Shown one piece after another: positions 22,537 through 35,028 of a stretch of 64,000 nt of DNA. The notes under the pieces were generated by a model. The model had not been told where the DNA came from, did not search any database, and saw nothing but the letters and a program-made list of their open reading frames with translations. A program made the position numbers and the translations under genes. This stretch comes from Diplonema papillatum (lineage: Eukaryota > Euglenozoa > Diplonemea > Diplonemida > Diplonemidae): assembly GCA_030068145.1 (NCBI GenBank), contig JAPJBO010000284.1:183974-247973 (forward strand), given 5' to 3'. The stretch's first letter is position 1. Each line of letters starts with the position of its first letter.

Positions 22537-23241
22537 ATGCACAACGACCCCGCGGCCCGCCGCCGCCGCGGGTGGAGGTGGGCGAGCATGACGGGGCGAC
22601 GGACGCGGCGCTGCAGGTGTCGGTGTCGCCGAAGTCCGAGGCCGGCAGCCCGCGGGCGGAGCCCCGCGGCCACCGGGGTGATCGATTCTCTCGCCTCTTT
22701 TTGTTGGTCGCTTAACCCGAGAAGGAATAATCAAAACGAAGGTCTTAGCGGTTCTCTTTTGAGTTTCGTCCAAGGCCTCGTTGCGCGGGATCAATTGGGA
22801 CTGCCAGGGTCGTACGTACTCCTACGTCAGAGCCACAAGACACCCTACTACACGAAGAAAGTGCAGCTTTCCAGGATAGTTAACCCTGTCCCCGCGTGAA
22901 GCGTTTCAAGGGTCAACCCTTCCTTCAAAAAGAGACGACTGCATCATCCGGGGCATGTGGACATGGTCAACAGGATCGTCAATGTGTCACCACTTCAGAT
23001 CTCTGCATCCGGGTTGCGGAATGTTCACGCATTCCCTAGGTGAAACTCCTAGATCGTAGGAAGACGACCGTCTGCTGTGGGCCCACAGCACGCGAGCGAC
23101 GGCGAGTCGCACGGCGCGCGCAGCGGGCTCAGCACGCGCACCACGTTCGCCGGCACGCTGCCCGAGCGCTGCCGGAACAACGACGGCAGGATCGGCACGC
23201 TTCCGCCAGGGGCGGGAACTGCCGGGCCATCTGCACGTGGG
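22537..23241 (-). pseudogene. Split, frameshifted duplicate of the Pro/Ser/Arg-rich exon
   Basis: The 23,087-23,241 part matches 21,410-21,570, including the acceptor AG and ATG, but has a one-base insertion and a deletion of about 23 bases between short GCC repeats. The 22,537-22,680 part matches 21,205-21,340. The two halves are in the right order but 400 bp of unrelated sequence lies between them. This looks like a duplicated exon broken by an insertion, or a copy with an intron-sized gap. Confidence 0.75.
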
Positions 23242-23501
23242 TGGGTGGTTTTACGTGGGACGAGGATGGGTGCTTTTCGACCCTTCAGTTTGTTTTGTGA
23301 GTTTCAGCTTGGTGCATGTGGTCGGTGGATGGGGAATGGGACGGAAAGCTTTACAGCATTACTGTATCGAGCTACGTTTTTTTGCGGCCGTTCGCCACTA
23401 CCACCACTAACACAACAAGTGACCTGGGGGGAACCTACGGCGGTTAAGTATCCGAGTGTCCGATACCCAACGACTGTGACGCACGTGCACAATGGCGGAC
23501 G

Positions 23502-24937
23502 CTAGCGTCTGTCGAGAGCATGCGTGACACAGCCGTCCTGTAAAGGTGAGATGAGAGGCATCGGTCCATTCTGTCCACTAACACAACAAGTGAATACAAT
23601 CCTCCACACCGGATGGACAATCCCAGCGTCGATGGTCCAGCCCCCCCACGGGGGGTCTTGCGTGAATGAAAAGTTGACATACTCGCTGGGTGAAGGTGTT
23701 GTTCTGTTCTTCCACCTCGCCGTCTGCCAGGTCAGCGGGTCCGATCGAGTCGTTGTTGCTGGAGGCAATCGACCGCAGCGGCGACTTGGCCGTTTCCTTC
23801 GGGAAGTCCTGCGGCCAGTCGTCCTCCTTTGGGGTGAGCTCGCCGACAGGTCGAACGCCCTGTGTGGTATTATGTGGTATGGGTGTGAAAGTTCGGGATC
23901 CGGGGGTTGAAAGTCGCCGGTCGACCATTGTCGAAAAGGTTCCTTTAAGGTACACTAAAACCCCAGGGGATAGGCCTGATGGACCCTGGTGCAGCGTGTT
24001 GCACAACAACAGCAGGCAATTCGACGCAGCTTTTATTCTTCACCATCGACCTCCAGGACTCGGGAAACGAGCGCCCCGCCGGATTTGCCCGCGGGCTCCG
24101 GGCTGGTGCGAGTCCCTTATTAACCACAGAGGAAAGGGGCGTGCGCCTGGCCTTGTCAGTTGACGACTGTTTGCGACGTTCTCGAAGTGCAGCTCGTCCA
24201 CCAGGGCGGTGGTCGTCGCGCTGTACATTCGGACTCTGTCGTCGGAGGCGGAGCAAGCCAGGCGCTCCCATTGCCGGCCGTCCATCGTCCGCGTCGAGAA
24301 TCCGCCACGGGGCTCTGGGAAGGGCACATCCTGTAAGGTGAAACGGTCAGAAACCCCCAGGGGATAGGCCTGATGGACCCTGGTGCAGCGTGCTGCACAA
24401 CAACAGCAGGCAATTCGACGCAGCTTTTATCATATTATCTCATACCGTGCTCCACGGGGACACCGGCGTGTGGCGTGGCGAGCGGTGCGGCGACGTGCGC
24501 GGGTTGGTCTCGTTGAGGGCGGCTTTTTCGCCGCCCTTCGCGCGGTGCGGCGACGTGCGGCCGGTGCCGTTGAACGCGATTTTCTCGTCGGAGCCCGAGA
24601 AGGCCTGGTCGCACGGCACGAGCGGCTTGACCTCGCTGCCGTTGATCATGGGCGCCGAGTGCCGCCTGGCCGGCTCCTCGCCCGCGGGAGGGGAGGCGGC
24701 CTGGGACGCCCTCCGGGCCCACTTGAACTTGCCGCTCTGCGCGCCGCCGAAGCCGCTGGGCGGCGTGACCTGCGAGCCGGCGACGCGGAAGCTGCTTGCC
24801 TTTTTCAGCTGCGCCTCCTCCTCCTCGGCCCGCCGCTTGTCCTCCTCTAGCCGCGTCCGCATCTGCTCCTCCTTCGCGTGGTGCCTACTCAACGCCTTGC
24901 TCTGCGGCGCCGGCTCGTTGCTCGAACAGTTTCCCAT
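23502..24937 (-). CDS. Probable N-myristoylated, Ser/Pro-rich protein, four exons
   Basis: Proposed exons: 24,446-24,937, 24,178-24,330, 23,683-23,859 and 23,502-23,570, all joined in phase 0 and ending in TAG. Exon 1 begins MGNCSS, a classic myristoylation (Gly2) and palmitoylation (Cys4) start; residues 22-47 are a charged coiled coil (EEDKRRAEEEEAQLKK), followed by a tail with TSPHR motifs that could be phosphorylated. Exon 2 has a WD40-like strand pattern (ERLACSASDDRVRMYSATT), but only one blade. Donors are GTATGA (intron 1) and GTATGT (intron 3); acceptors are TTACAG, CACACAG and GGACAG. The exon 2 donor (AAC|GTCGCA) is non-consensus and is the weakest link. It would be a membrane-anchored cytosolic protein of about 295 residues; function unknown. 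Confidence 0.55.
23955..24432. repeat. Direct repeat flanking exon 2 of the myristoylated-protein gene
   Basis: About 75 bp at 23,960-24,035 and 24,358-24,432 are nearly identical (CCCCAGGGGATAGGCCTGAT, then GGTGCAGCGTG, then AACAACAGCAGGCAATTCGA). They lie in the two introns either side of exon 2. Part of exon 2 with its downstream flank recurs at 33,830-33,990, inside intron 2 of the Rieske gene, with about 90 bp missing from its centre. Confidence 0.8.
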
Positions 24938-25035
24938 TTTTTTTTTTTTCGCGACTGGAACACGCGGGGCGGCGCTGTGTCTTCTGCGACTGTCTCTCTC
25001 TCTCTCTCTTTTTCAGCGAAACGTTCGCTCCTCTT

Positions 25036-25285
<250 letters not shown>

Positions 25286-25640
25286 GTTTTTTTCTTTTTT
25301 CTTCTTTTTTTTTTTTAGTTTCCGAACTTTCCCCTTTTTCTCTCTCTTCCCGGTAGCCGGAAAAAAGAGCGGGTGGGGAACGGAACTGGAGCTCGCAAAA
25401 GAGGGGAGGGGGGATGGGTTTCTCTGTTTTTTTCCTCGTCAAGTGGGGGTCCGGTGGGTAACTTAACGATGTGTTTGTTTTTGTGCGGGGGGGGGGGGGA
25501 TCTGTTGTTGGTTGGGTATTTGGTTGGAATCACCCAACATGAAATGTCGGAAGGAGCGGTGAGCTCGACACCGCAAATCATGGCGTGTTCACTTGCGTCC
25601 TGAATCGTGCACAACGCAGAAACGGTCAGGGTGCGTATGT

Positions 25641-25990
25641 ACTCCTCTGCTACGTGGTGCTATGCATCTACGTGCGGTGTGTGGTACTACGTATGCATAC
25701 ATACTACACGGTGTATGGTATATGGTATGTGGTGTACTGCTACTACGTGCTGTGCATCTACATCCTATCCTCTACGTGTAGTACTACGTGGTATGCGGTA
25801 CTCTCCTGCTACGTGGTGCTATGCATCTACGTGCGGTGTGTGGTACTACGTATGCATACATACTACACGGTGTATGGTGGTGTACTGCTACTACGTGCTG
25901 TGCATCTACATCCTGTCCTCTACGTGTAGTACTACGTAGTATGCGGTACTCCTCTGCTACGTGGTGCTATGCATCTACGTGCGGTGTATG
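25641..25990. repeat. Minisatellite with period of about 150-160 bp
   Basis: TACGTGGTGCTATGCATCTA recurs at 25,651, 25,810 and 25,960. Units are made of TAC, TGC, GTA and TATG-rich sequence with many internal ACGT and GCATGC-like palindromes. Non-coding. Confidence 0.85.
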
Positions 25991-27253
25991 TATCCTCTAC
26001 ACGTGATCTCTGCTACAGGATCAGGCACCAGGTGCAACGACGACACCTTGGCCACAAGAGCGAAGTAACGAAGCTCGTTCGAGTGTCTGATGATACCTTT
26101 GTCAATACTGAAGTACACACCATCCAAATAGCGATGGTATACTGCTCTGCACTTCCGCAGGTTGCTTTCGTGTCGATGTTCCGCCGCCCACGGGCGCAGC
26201 ATTTCCTCGCGCCACTTGGCTTTGCACTCATTCTCGCACTGACGATTTCACCCTACTGTTGAAAACTCGATGCGCCTGCAGGTCACTTGCTAAGGATGGG
26301 ATCCAGGGGGTCGAAAAGGGGAAGCAGAAGTAATTACACAACAGCTTCACCAACTGCTGGATAGAGCGGCGCGCGGGACTGAACACTTGGATATGTGTGT
26401 AAATGTGGAGGGTATGAGAAGCGATGAGAGGGGAAACACGAGATAGCGCCCAGGGACCCATCTCTCGAAGGGGAGTTTCCGATCGCCGTGCTACGGTTGC
26501 CGACAATAAGCCGTTTCATTTCGGAGGTGTTCCTGCGGGGACGCGCCCGGGGTGGGGTTGACGGCGCCAAGGTTGGCTTAGAATGATTCGAGCTTTTTCT
26601 CTCCGCGATTGTCTGCTGCGGCACGTCCTGCGCCGTAGCGAATGCAGGGTGGGATTAAGGCATGCAGCGAACAGACGGCAAGTGGGTCGTCAGCTCCCGT
26701 GGCAACGGAAGCGGATGTGATGCTGCGGTGAGATTGGTTAGCGCAAGCCGGCGTGCACAGCCGAAAGCGAAGCCCTTTCTGGGGGGTGTGTTACGAACCC
26801 GGCTTTTTAGAGTTAAAGTTCGCTTGAAATTCCGGGGGTTTAGGGTCTCCGTGTGACCGTTCATGAATGGGTTCTCTTAGAGCAAGAAAGGGCTATGTGG
26901 TTACGGGTAGTATATTTAGTGCACGCTTTCGTTATGGGTTATGGCTAGCCATGTCCGGGACTGTTTGTGACCGACACCAAGTACTTTCCTTCGTGGAGTG
27001 TAGTTTCCTGCGTAGAGTTTTTGTGAACCAAAGCGTCCTCTTCCTGCTCCCTTTCTCGAGAGGGCACAGGAGCATGGCAGTGCCGCTCACTCTCGCTGCA
27101 AAGTTGGAGAAAGCGCGCATAGTGTACACTTTCATCATGAGCCGTGGCTAGCCACATGTTGTTCGCCGAGTTATTCGGGACTCCGTCGAGTCGCAGGCAG
27201 TGCAGCAACCTTGACGCGCTCTTGCGATGGTTGGGACGGTTCGGAAACTGCAG
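25991..27253. other. Region without supported gene
   Basis: A minus-strand frame at about 26,125-26,240 (peptide ECKAKWREEMLRPWAAE) lies between a CAG and a GTATAC and could be an exon, but nothing joins to it. Family B sits at 26,805-26,880. The rest is unremarkable. Confidence 0.4.
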
Positions 27254-27379
27254 CGAAGGCTGGAGGCTGTTTGCAGCTTTTTCGCGGGTCACTCCATCGA
27301 CCGCAGGTAAAACGTTGTCGTGCCACGAGGGGCGGCCCTTGCTGGCTGTTGCTCTTGCACATGTAGCTCGCCAGATCAC
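27254..27379 (-). pseudogene. Decayed copy of the LRR gene 3' end
   Basis: The frame reads NVLPAVDGVTREKAANS, resembling the LRR protein C-terminus (AVLPAIDGVSQETAVDI), and the nucleotide match is about 16 of 21 at CCATCGACCGCAGGTAAAACG. It lies about 300 bp beyond the LRR stop codon. As with the PPR gene, only the gene's extreme 3' end seems duplicated downstream. Confidence 0.4.
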
Positions 27380-27668
27380 CTAGCCCTGTATACACCGATG
27401 ACGACGTCATTACGTAACCTAGCCCGTGAGATATGGCATGCTGATCCATGTGGTCCACGTACTAAAAAAGGTCCCAGTGCTCACGTAGCCCGTGTGCGGT
27501 CGGTCCCGCCGCACTGGTGCCCCCTGCTGCGCGGGCTACCGTGGGCCTGCGGCTGCGGCTGCGGCTGCGGCTGCGTGCGGCTGCTGCCCGGCCTGCATCG
27601 GCGCCAAGAGGCTGGCTGCGGCACAGCGCGGTCAGCCGACCCGGGAGAGTGCGCACAGGGGGAAAAGG

Positions 27669-30338
27669 TCACAGGGGCGCGTGGGCGTCGGTCACTATGT
27701 CCACGGCCGTTTCCTGGGAGACACCATCTATCGCGGGTAGAACGGCGCCTGTGATGCCGTTGCCTCTGACGTCGATGCAGAGCCGCGCCGCAGCCTCACG
27801 GGCCCGCGGCACCCCCACGAAGCACTTCACCAAGTATTTGACGCACGCGTCGGTGATGGTGTTGTCCCGCAGGCACACGTGCCGCAGCCGAGATGCCGCC
27901 GGCAGCTTGCGCAGCGCGTCGAACAAGTCGGCCACCACTCCGACGCCGTCGTCGGCGAACCGAGACAACCCGTCGGCGCTACAGTTGGGCCGCAGCGGGA
28001 GGTAGGTGTCCGTCCAAGCGAATTTCAGGTTGTCCCTGAGGTACAGCTCCTCGATGCTGCAGTGCCGGAGCAGGATCTCGCCCATCCGTTTCATCGCTTC
28101 TTCGTGCATCGAATTGTGGGAGAGGTCCAACACGCAGAGCGCAACTGCCGGATTGTTGATGAGGGAGTCACGTAACGTGAGCGCCATGCCGTCGTCGAAT
28201 TGAGTGTGCCTCAGGTACACGTGCCGGAGCAGTGCTTTCGAGAGGGCGAGGATAACTCGCTCGGCGACCAAGGGCTCGGTCTCGGAAACGTCCAATTCTC
28301 GCAGCGAACACCGTTCTGCCTCAGCTTCGAACCCGCCTTGCAGGGCCTGCTGCAGGCTGTGGCTTCCCTTGTCGCCGATGGCGGCGTTCCCCGTGAGGTC
28401 CAGGCTGCGCAGCGTGTCGTTCGATTCGAGCAGTGCCTTGCTCAGGGACTGCATTTGCGCCGGGCCCAGCTGGCACTTCGCCACCCGAAGCGTTTCGAGA
28501 GATGTGTTGCTCGCTAGGCCGGCGGCGAGCGTATGCACTCCTGTGCAGGGGTAAAAGAGGTGAACGGCAGTCGCGGGTTTCCCCTTTTTCCCCGCCGTAT
28601 TGCATGTCGGAGGCTGCAAGAGCCGTGAGGTCCAGCCTCAGAAGCTGGATTTAAAAATGATGTGCCCGAGTCACACCCGAAAAGCGGGTGTGCTACAACC
28701 AAAACGCGTGTAAATCCACACCCGAAAAGCGGGTGTGACACCCGCTTAGCATCTGGACTCCACCGTGTAGTAGCTCGATCGCCTTCCTTGGCCGCCCAGG
28801 CGCGATCACGGCGAGCCTTTAATACAAGCGGGAACACAACAAAACGAAGCGCGCGCCGTCTGGTCAACTATTCCTTGCGGTATGCAGCATACTTTTCAAC
28901 AACAAGTCATACCCAGTTGCGTTTCGCCGGTGCCGTAGATGAACTCGGGGCAGTCTTCCGGGGAAGGCTCTGAGGGCACGGGCGGCACGGATGCGGTCGG
29001 TTGCTCGTCCTCTTCCGCGTCGAGTTTGAGGTTGCGGCAGGGGCGGACGGACATGGGCAGCGACCGGGAGAGGGAAAGGGTGCGGAGGGTCGAGTTCCGC
29101 TTCAACGCCGCCCCGAAGGCGACGAACGCGCGGGCGGTTAGGCTGCAGCCGTCGAGGAACAGGTGAGCGACGGCGTTCTTCTGGTCCCCCAGCGACCGAG
29201 CCAGCACGACGGCAGCGCCGTCCCCGATCCGATTCCCCGAAAGCGTCAGACTCGTCAGCGACTCGGAACCGTCAAGGGCGGCGACCAACGTCATAACCGA
29301 ATGAGCAGACAAATCGCAGGCCCCTAGATCCAGGGACGTCAGGGACGAGATGGGGATGCACTCCGCAAACGACTTCGTGGCGCCGCGCGTCCAGCCGCAC
29401 TCGCTCTTCAAGCTGTTGTTCAACTCGAGGCTCAGGTGCTCCACCGCCGAAGCCGGCAGCGCGCCGCTGAGCGCCGCGAGCCCGGCGGACGCGATGCCCG
29501 GGTTCTGCGCCAACACCAGCGACTTCAGCCCCCTGTTTTCCCGCAGCCCCGCGCACAGGCTCGCGACAGCTTCGTTGGACAGCTGGTTCTTGGTCAGGTC
29601 GATGTGCGTGATGCCCTTGTTGTACCGCAGCGCTTGGCCGAGCCGTTCTGCACCGGTTTCTCCGATGCAGCAACCGTGGAGATGCAGTGCGGTGAGTGAT
29701 GAGTTGTACCGGAGGGCATCCGGCAGGTGCTCGAAGAACGCGGCTCCCGATATGGTGGAGGAAGGGTCGTGCGTGAGCGACGTGAGAGACGGGTCGTCTT
29801 CAACCAGGCGTTCGACGGTGTCGGCCATTGACGCATCGCAGGACTCGGCGTCGTATTGCTTCGTGCTGGGCTGGTGCTTGTCGACCAAGTGCATGTCGTC
29901 CATGTCGCCCAGCAGCGATTGCGGGGCATTGCATAAGTGCAGCAACACTCGGGGCAGAGACGCGCCGCCGTGGACTGGCGGCGGTTCGAACTCCGTGTGC
30001 TTCGTCAAAGTGGACGCCCAGAGCCGGTACCGCTGGTGCACTTCCCGCGCGTTCGCAGTGAAGGCGAGCAGCGATATTTTGCGCAGCAAGCCATCGTGCT
30101 CGGGGCTGACGTTGGCGACGTAGGCCCACCGCCCGTCTTGCATCGCGCGGCCCAGCGCCTGCACGACGCCGTCGCCGCCTCCTGTGCTCAAGTCAAAGCT
30201 GTCGACCTCCGCCGGGACGCTCTTCGCATGCTCCTCGATGCGCTCCCTCACGACTTCGGTCGCCCGCAACTCCGAGCGGAGAAGTTGCACCGTCGTGTTG
30301 CTGCTCCTTTCGATCAACTCAGCTAGCAGCTGGTCCAT
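27669..30338 (-). CDS. Leucine-rich repeat protein, two exons (765 residues)
   Basis: Exon 1 is 28,913-30,338 (475 codons plus one base); exon 2 is 27,669-28,540. The join is exact: donor G|GTATGA, acceptor TGCACAG|GA, giving a Gly codon across the junction and an unbroken LRR pattern. Residues 1-180 have no recognised fold. From about residue 190 come ribonuclease-inhibitor-type repeats of about 28 residues (LTALHLHGCCIGETGAERLG, then ITHIDLTKNQLSNEAVASL), continuing through exon 2. Such LRR arcs bind proteins; no catalytic domain is present. An acidic linker rich in Glu and Pro (about 440-465) divides the two LRR blocks. The ATG at 30,338 follows TTATAG directly, possibly a splice acceptor. 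The 372-bp intron carries repeated palindromic CACCCGAAAAGCGGGTGTG units. Confidence 0.85.
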
Positions 30339-30503
30339 CTATAACAGCCGGGACTTGGGGGGGCGGGCCCTCCTGTGATCCTGAATGTATGCTACCGGCA
30401 TCGCTCAGTTGCCTTGGCCTTCTTTTTAGAGTGAATGGTTTTTGCGGGAGGTCCAACCACTGGGTTGGCATTGTATGCTGACCTGCTCCGGGTGGAGGTC
30501 GGC

Positions 30504-30548
30504 GTCAACAGCAGGTTGTCACATGTTATGTGACAACTTGCTGTTGAC
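30504..30548. other. Strong hairpin upstream of the LRR gene
   Basis: A 21-base arm (GTCAACAGCAGGTTGTCACA plus T) pairs with its complement across a 3-base loop with one mismatch. It lies about 165 bp upstream of the LRR start codon. Could be a cruciform, a regulatory RNA element or a MITE remnant. Confidence 0.8.
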
Positions 30549-30927
30549 GTGTCAACACCACAGGCGAAACCACAAGCGACTCAAAGTGAACACTTAAGCA
30601 GTGGCTTTCAAAATTTCGAACAAAGATATCCAGCTGAACCATGGCATGAGTGCTTGAGACAAGATGCGCCCACTTGATGATGCAATGAGCCTCCAGGAAC
30701 TCACGCCAGGAACGTCACGTGAAAAAAGCCTCCACAATTTTGCACCTTCTACGTCCTGTTTCCTGAACGCGCAATTTGCTACGTACACACGGTATTAAGT
30801 CGGGGCACAATCCGAGCACAAAATCGCAGCAGTGGGCCACATCAACGAAAGAAATGGCGGCGCTTGGAAATGCTTCTAGTCGTCCGGAATATAGAGAGAA
30901 CAGAATACCCGCAGAACTCTGCAACAC

Positions 30928-31460
<533 letters not shown>

Positions 31461-33285
31461 GCGTGGTCGTACTCCCGTGAAGGAAGGCACCACGTAAAAC
31501 GGGCCATAACACATACACATAAACACACGCACACACTCTCTCTCTCTCTTGAGGTCGAACTGGCGTCAGCGAAGGGCCAGGTGTCCTCCAGCTGCTCTTT
31601 TTTGGTTGGTGTCAAGGTAAAAGCTTCAGTTTTGTGTCGGCGCTGAGTTTGCGTAGTATGTTCCAGTTTGCCTTTGCACACTGCAGAAACACGTGTGACT
31701 TGCTGCACTGGGTGGCTTTGATCCTGTTCCCTGAGAGACGCATTTCGGCTTGAGTTTCAACTTCGCTACGCAACCGTGTACTTTTACACTGGTTCGTGTG
31801 TCGACAAATGAGGGAGGTGGGGGGGAGAGTTGGCGCCGCGCAAGCACTTGTACCCGAGGTGCTTGTAAGCCGAATTTTGAGTGAGTGCGCCCACTCGGTG
31901 CCCGGGGGTGCTAATCTCCCATGCCGGGCATGCTCGCTCAAAACTTAACGCAGAATCCTGGTTCGAAGTAGGCCCCTGAAGCAAGACTGGCGACGCGGGC
32001 GGACTGACTTCAAGGTGTGTTTCGAGTGGTCGATCATATTCCACAGAGAGGGATGAACCGACACCCTTCGTCGATCTGATGAGCGACCACTCGAGCGTGT
32101 CGATTAATCTTGACAGTCAGCATACCCATTGATCGAAGAGCGACGTGCGCCACGTCCACACTCAAACCTACACGAGATGCCAGCGAGAAGGGTTGTGTAT
32201 CAGGAAGGTACGGGCGCTAGCGTCTGGCAAGAGCAAGCATGGCACAGCCGTATCCGAGACAAGAGGTACTGGTTCACTTTGTCACCGCCTACATGCAGGA
32301 CCTGGGTAGCTACGAGGACATAACTATGTTGTGTACCACCGGGGAACTGTGTGGCAACATGCTAGTGCGTTGCTCAGGGTAGTCGAAGGCCACTAGCAAC
32401 AAATTTACTGCGAGTGTACGCTGGTATATACCCGAGTGCATACCAGCAGATACTGCGGACCATCACTTGCATACACGTGTCGGCAGCTGGTGTATGCTAC
32501 GAGAGCCCACCAGTCATACCACATCATGCAGGATGAAATCCGTGGTCCACGTTACAACAACGGAGTTCTGTTCCATCTACAGCCATGTCTTCGGAGCTGG
32601 TGTGGCGTACGTCCTTCCAGCAGTACGGCTGCAAAGATACACCACTGAACTCTGCGCAGGGTAATCAGGAAAGGTGAGTACCTTCCCTGAGACTATGCAT
32701 CACGAGTACTGAGGACCTAACTGACGATACCGGTGGTATGAGCCAACATTGGCTCGCCGGATCTCGTGTATTGAGCGCGTCACCTGGCAGTCGCGTGTAG
32801 AGCAGCGCCTAATCAAGCAAGTCGTCGTCGTCCTCACATCGTTTATCTGCTGCCCCACTTTCGCCTGTTGAACTCGGTCTGCTTGATGCTCGATTGGGCT
32901 GTTCGTGACTCGCAGAAACTTGCGGAGGTGCCTCACCGATGACCTTGTGTATCTGACGGTGGGGTTGTTGACATTAAAAAGCTAAAATAGCGTCACCGAT
33001 AAGAGGCAGTATCGGTACACCACGTTTCTAGCCCTCGTTAGCGCTTTTTGAGGGGTTAAAAGTCTCGTGTTAGAGCCTCCAGTTGACCATCGAGGCTGGG
33101 AGTTCGGCTGTGAGAGGGTTAGCTAGCCGAGGTTGTGACTAATGCGACCGACACTAAGAGTCCAGGGTTCCTCACTCTTTCTGCCGTGATACGTCTCGCT
33201 GGTCAGATCCTGCGACTTTCGCCCGCGGACTGCTGACTGCCCTCTATGAGCTAGCAAGCAGTTCATAACGGCAGGAAAACGCCGC
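31461..33285. other. Region without supported gene
   Basis: No recognisable coding region or RNA gene on either strand. A family B-like stretch is at 33,045-33,095. Confidence 0.45.
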
Positions 33286-33492
33286 CTAAAAAGACAGGCG
33301 CTTCGTTTTGCATGCGCGTGCCGGCTGCCACACATTGTAGAGCAACCCCCGCAAGATATTTAGCTACAAAAAGTGTTGAAACGCCCGCGCCCGCACGGAA
33401 CCCAGATTTACCTGGCTACAACCCTGGGAATAGGCCAAAAAAAACAGGCAACGATGGGACTCTCTGTCTGCGGCAATTGGGGATGTGCATAC

Positions 33493-35028
33493 CCGAGACC
33501 CCGTCTGCGTCAGCAGCTCTTTTTTGAACGCCAATCGATCGCTGAGAACCTTGTTTGCATCGTCGAGCTTCACGTAGACATCATCGTCGACTCGTTTTAT
33601 GGGGTGCACTCGCTGCCGAGTGCCCTCCTTTGGCGGAAAGTGGAGGAAGCAAGGACCGACCCTGTGTCGTGCGAGTTCGTCAAGGGCGGGCTTGGCGCGC
33701 GGGGGGGGAAATCTTACTTTAGTGTTTAGGCAGAGCACTGCCTCTCATGCATGGTTGATGCTGGGGGGGGGAGCCAGGCTGGTTAATGAAAAACAGTGGT
33801 TTGGGGAGCTTCCGGGCTGGTGCGAGCCCCTTATTAACCACAGAGGAAGTGGGTGCTCCTGGCCTTGCCAGTTGACGACTGTTTGCGACGTTCTGAAGTG
33901 CAGCTCGTCCACCAGGGCGGTGGTCGTCGCGTTGTACACTCGGACTCTGTCGTCAGAGGCGGTGTAAGGTGAAACGGTCAGAATCTCCTGGAAAAACTGT
34001 GGGGCAAAACTTTTACGAAGTGCGGATTCTAGGTCATTCCGGCATGCTGTTCGGCTGGTTTTACTTTGCGAGAGCTCGCTGGTTGGCGCTAAAACTGGGA
34101 GACAACGCCTCGACTTTATTTTCAAACCAGCATCCACCGCGGATGACGGACCCGGCAAGTAAGTGGGTGGGGTGGATGGCACGCATACTTATCATCGACG
34201 ACTTCGTAGGTAAAAGATGCCTGCTTTCCGTCCTTGAGGCTCAGCCGGTAGTGGTGAATAGGACACGTCAAGCACGGTACACCATTTACCTCTTCGATGT
34301 CGCCCTTGTACAAGTTGCCACCGGCGTGGTAGCAGATCGTATCCATACAGTACAACTTCTCTCTGTGTGCAGGTGGACCCGTTTCATGGAGAATTTGGAG
34401 GTGGAAAGGGCCAATTTCTGGTGGACGCGCCGTGGTTTGTTTCTATACAGCTTAAGAACAGTTTACTTCGTTTATCACGCTACAAGTTACTGAGGGAACC
34501 TACTTAGTCCAAAACTGGAAACCACCCACCCGGACGGCCCCTAATCGCACCGGTCCGGAAAAGTGGTCAGATGCTCGTTCAGGCTCGAAGAATAGCTGCG
34601 AACCCACCTCCACAGTGCAATTCCTCAAGAAAATCCGTGTTCGCCCGGGCTGGTTGCTTCGTGCTTCCTCTTCGATTTTGATTCGGAAGCTGGTATTTGC
34701 ACGAACGTACTTGGACGAATACGGGCTGCACTATATTTCGGTCCTGGGGACACATAAGGCGGAAAATCATCGCGGAATCTGAGTGCCCGGGGTTTCATGT
34801 GCAGGACCGATCTGGTGGCAACAAGATCATTTTGGTGAGTCTCCTGGACGGATATTTACACCTCGGTAACCCCTGGATGGTTTCGACCATGATCCCCAGC
34901 AAATCAAAAGCATACTTGTACACAACAACTGTTACGATTCGTCCGTTCAGACTGATGTTTAGTCGCCCTAGACGAGATACCCTTAAGTCCTCCATCGTAC
35001 ACACTTTGAGAAAGCCGTCCGAGGCCAT
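33493..35028 (-). CDS. Rieske-type [2Fe-2S] ferredoxin (RFESD-like), at least three exons, 3' end open
   Basis: Exons 34,916-35,028, 34,189-34,362 and 33,493-33,661 join in frame to about 152 residues; donors GTATGC (three times), acceptors CACACAG and GACACAG. The product has the Rieske cluster motif: Cys48-Tyr-His50 and Cys71-Pro-Ile-His74, with 20 residues between the pairs, the spacing I recall for animal RFESD proteins. Before it is a strand-rich start (NGRIVTVVVY); after it GTRQRVHPI and DDVYVKL match the RFESD C-terminal strands. It should bind a 2Fe-2S cluster by two Cys and two His and pass electrons in a soluble oxygenase- or reductase-like role; partner unknown. The third exon ends at another GTATGC, so a short last exon probably follows. 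If that donor is not used, the frame stops at 33,364. Intron 2 carries family E and a copy of another gene's exon. Confidence 0.8.

Noticed and set aside
25975-26240. Possible exon with ECKAKWREEM peptide
   Set aside because: Plausible borders (CAG, GTATAC) but nothing upstream or downstream joins to it, so not called.
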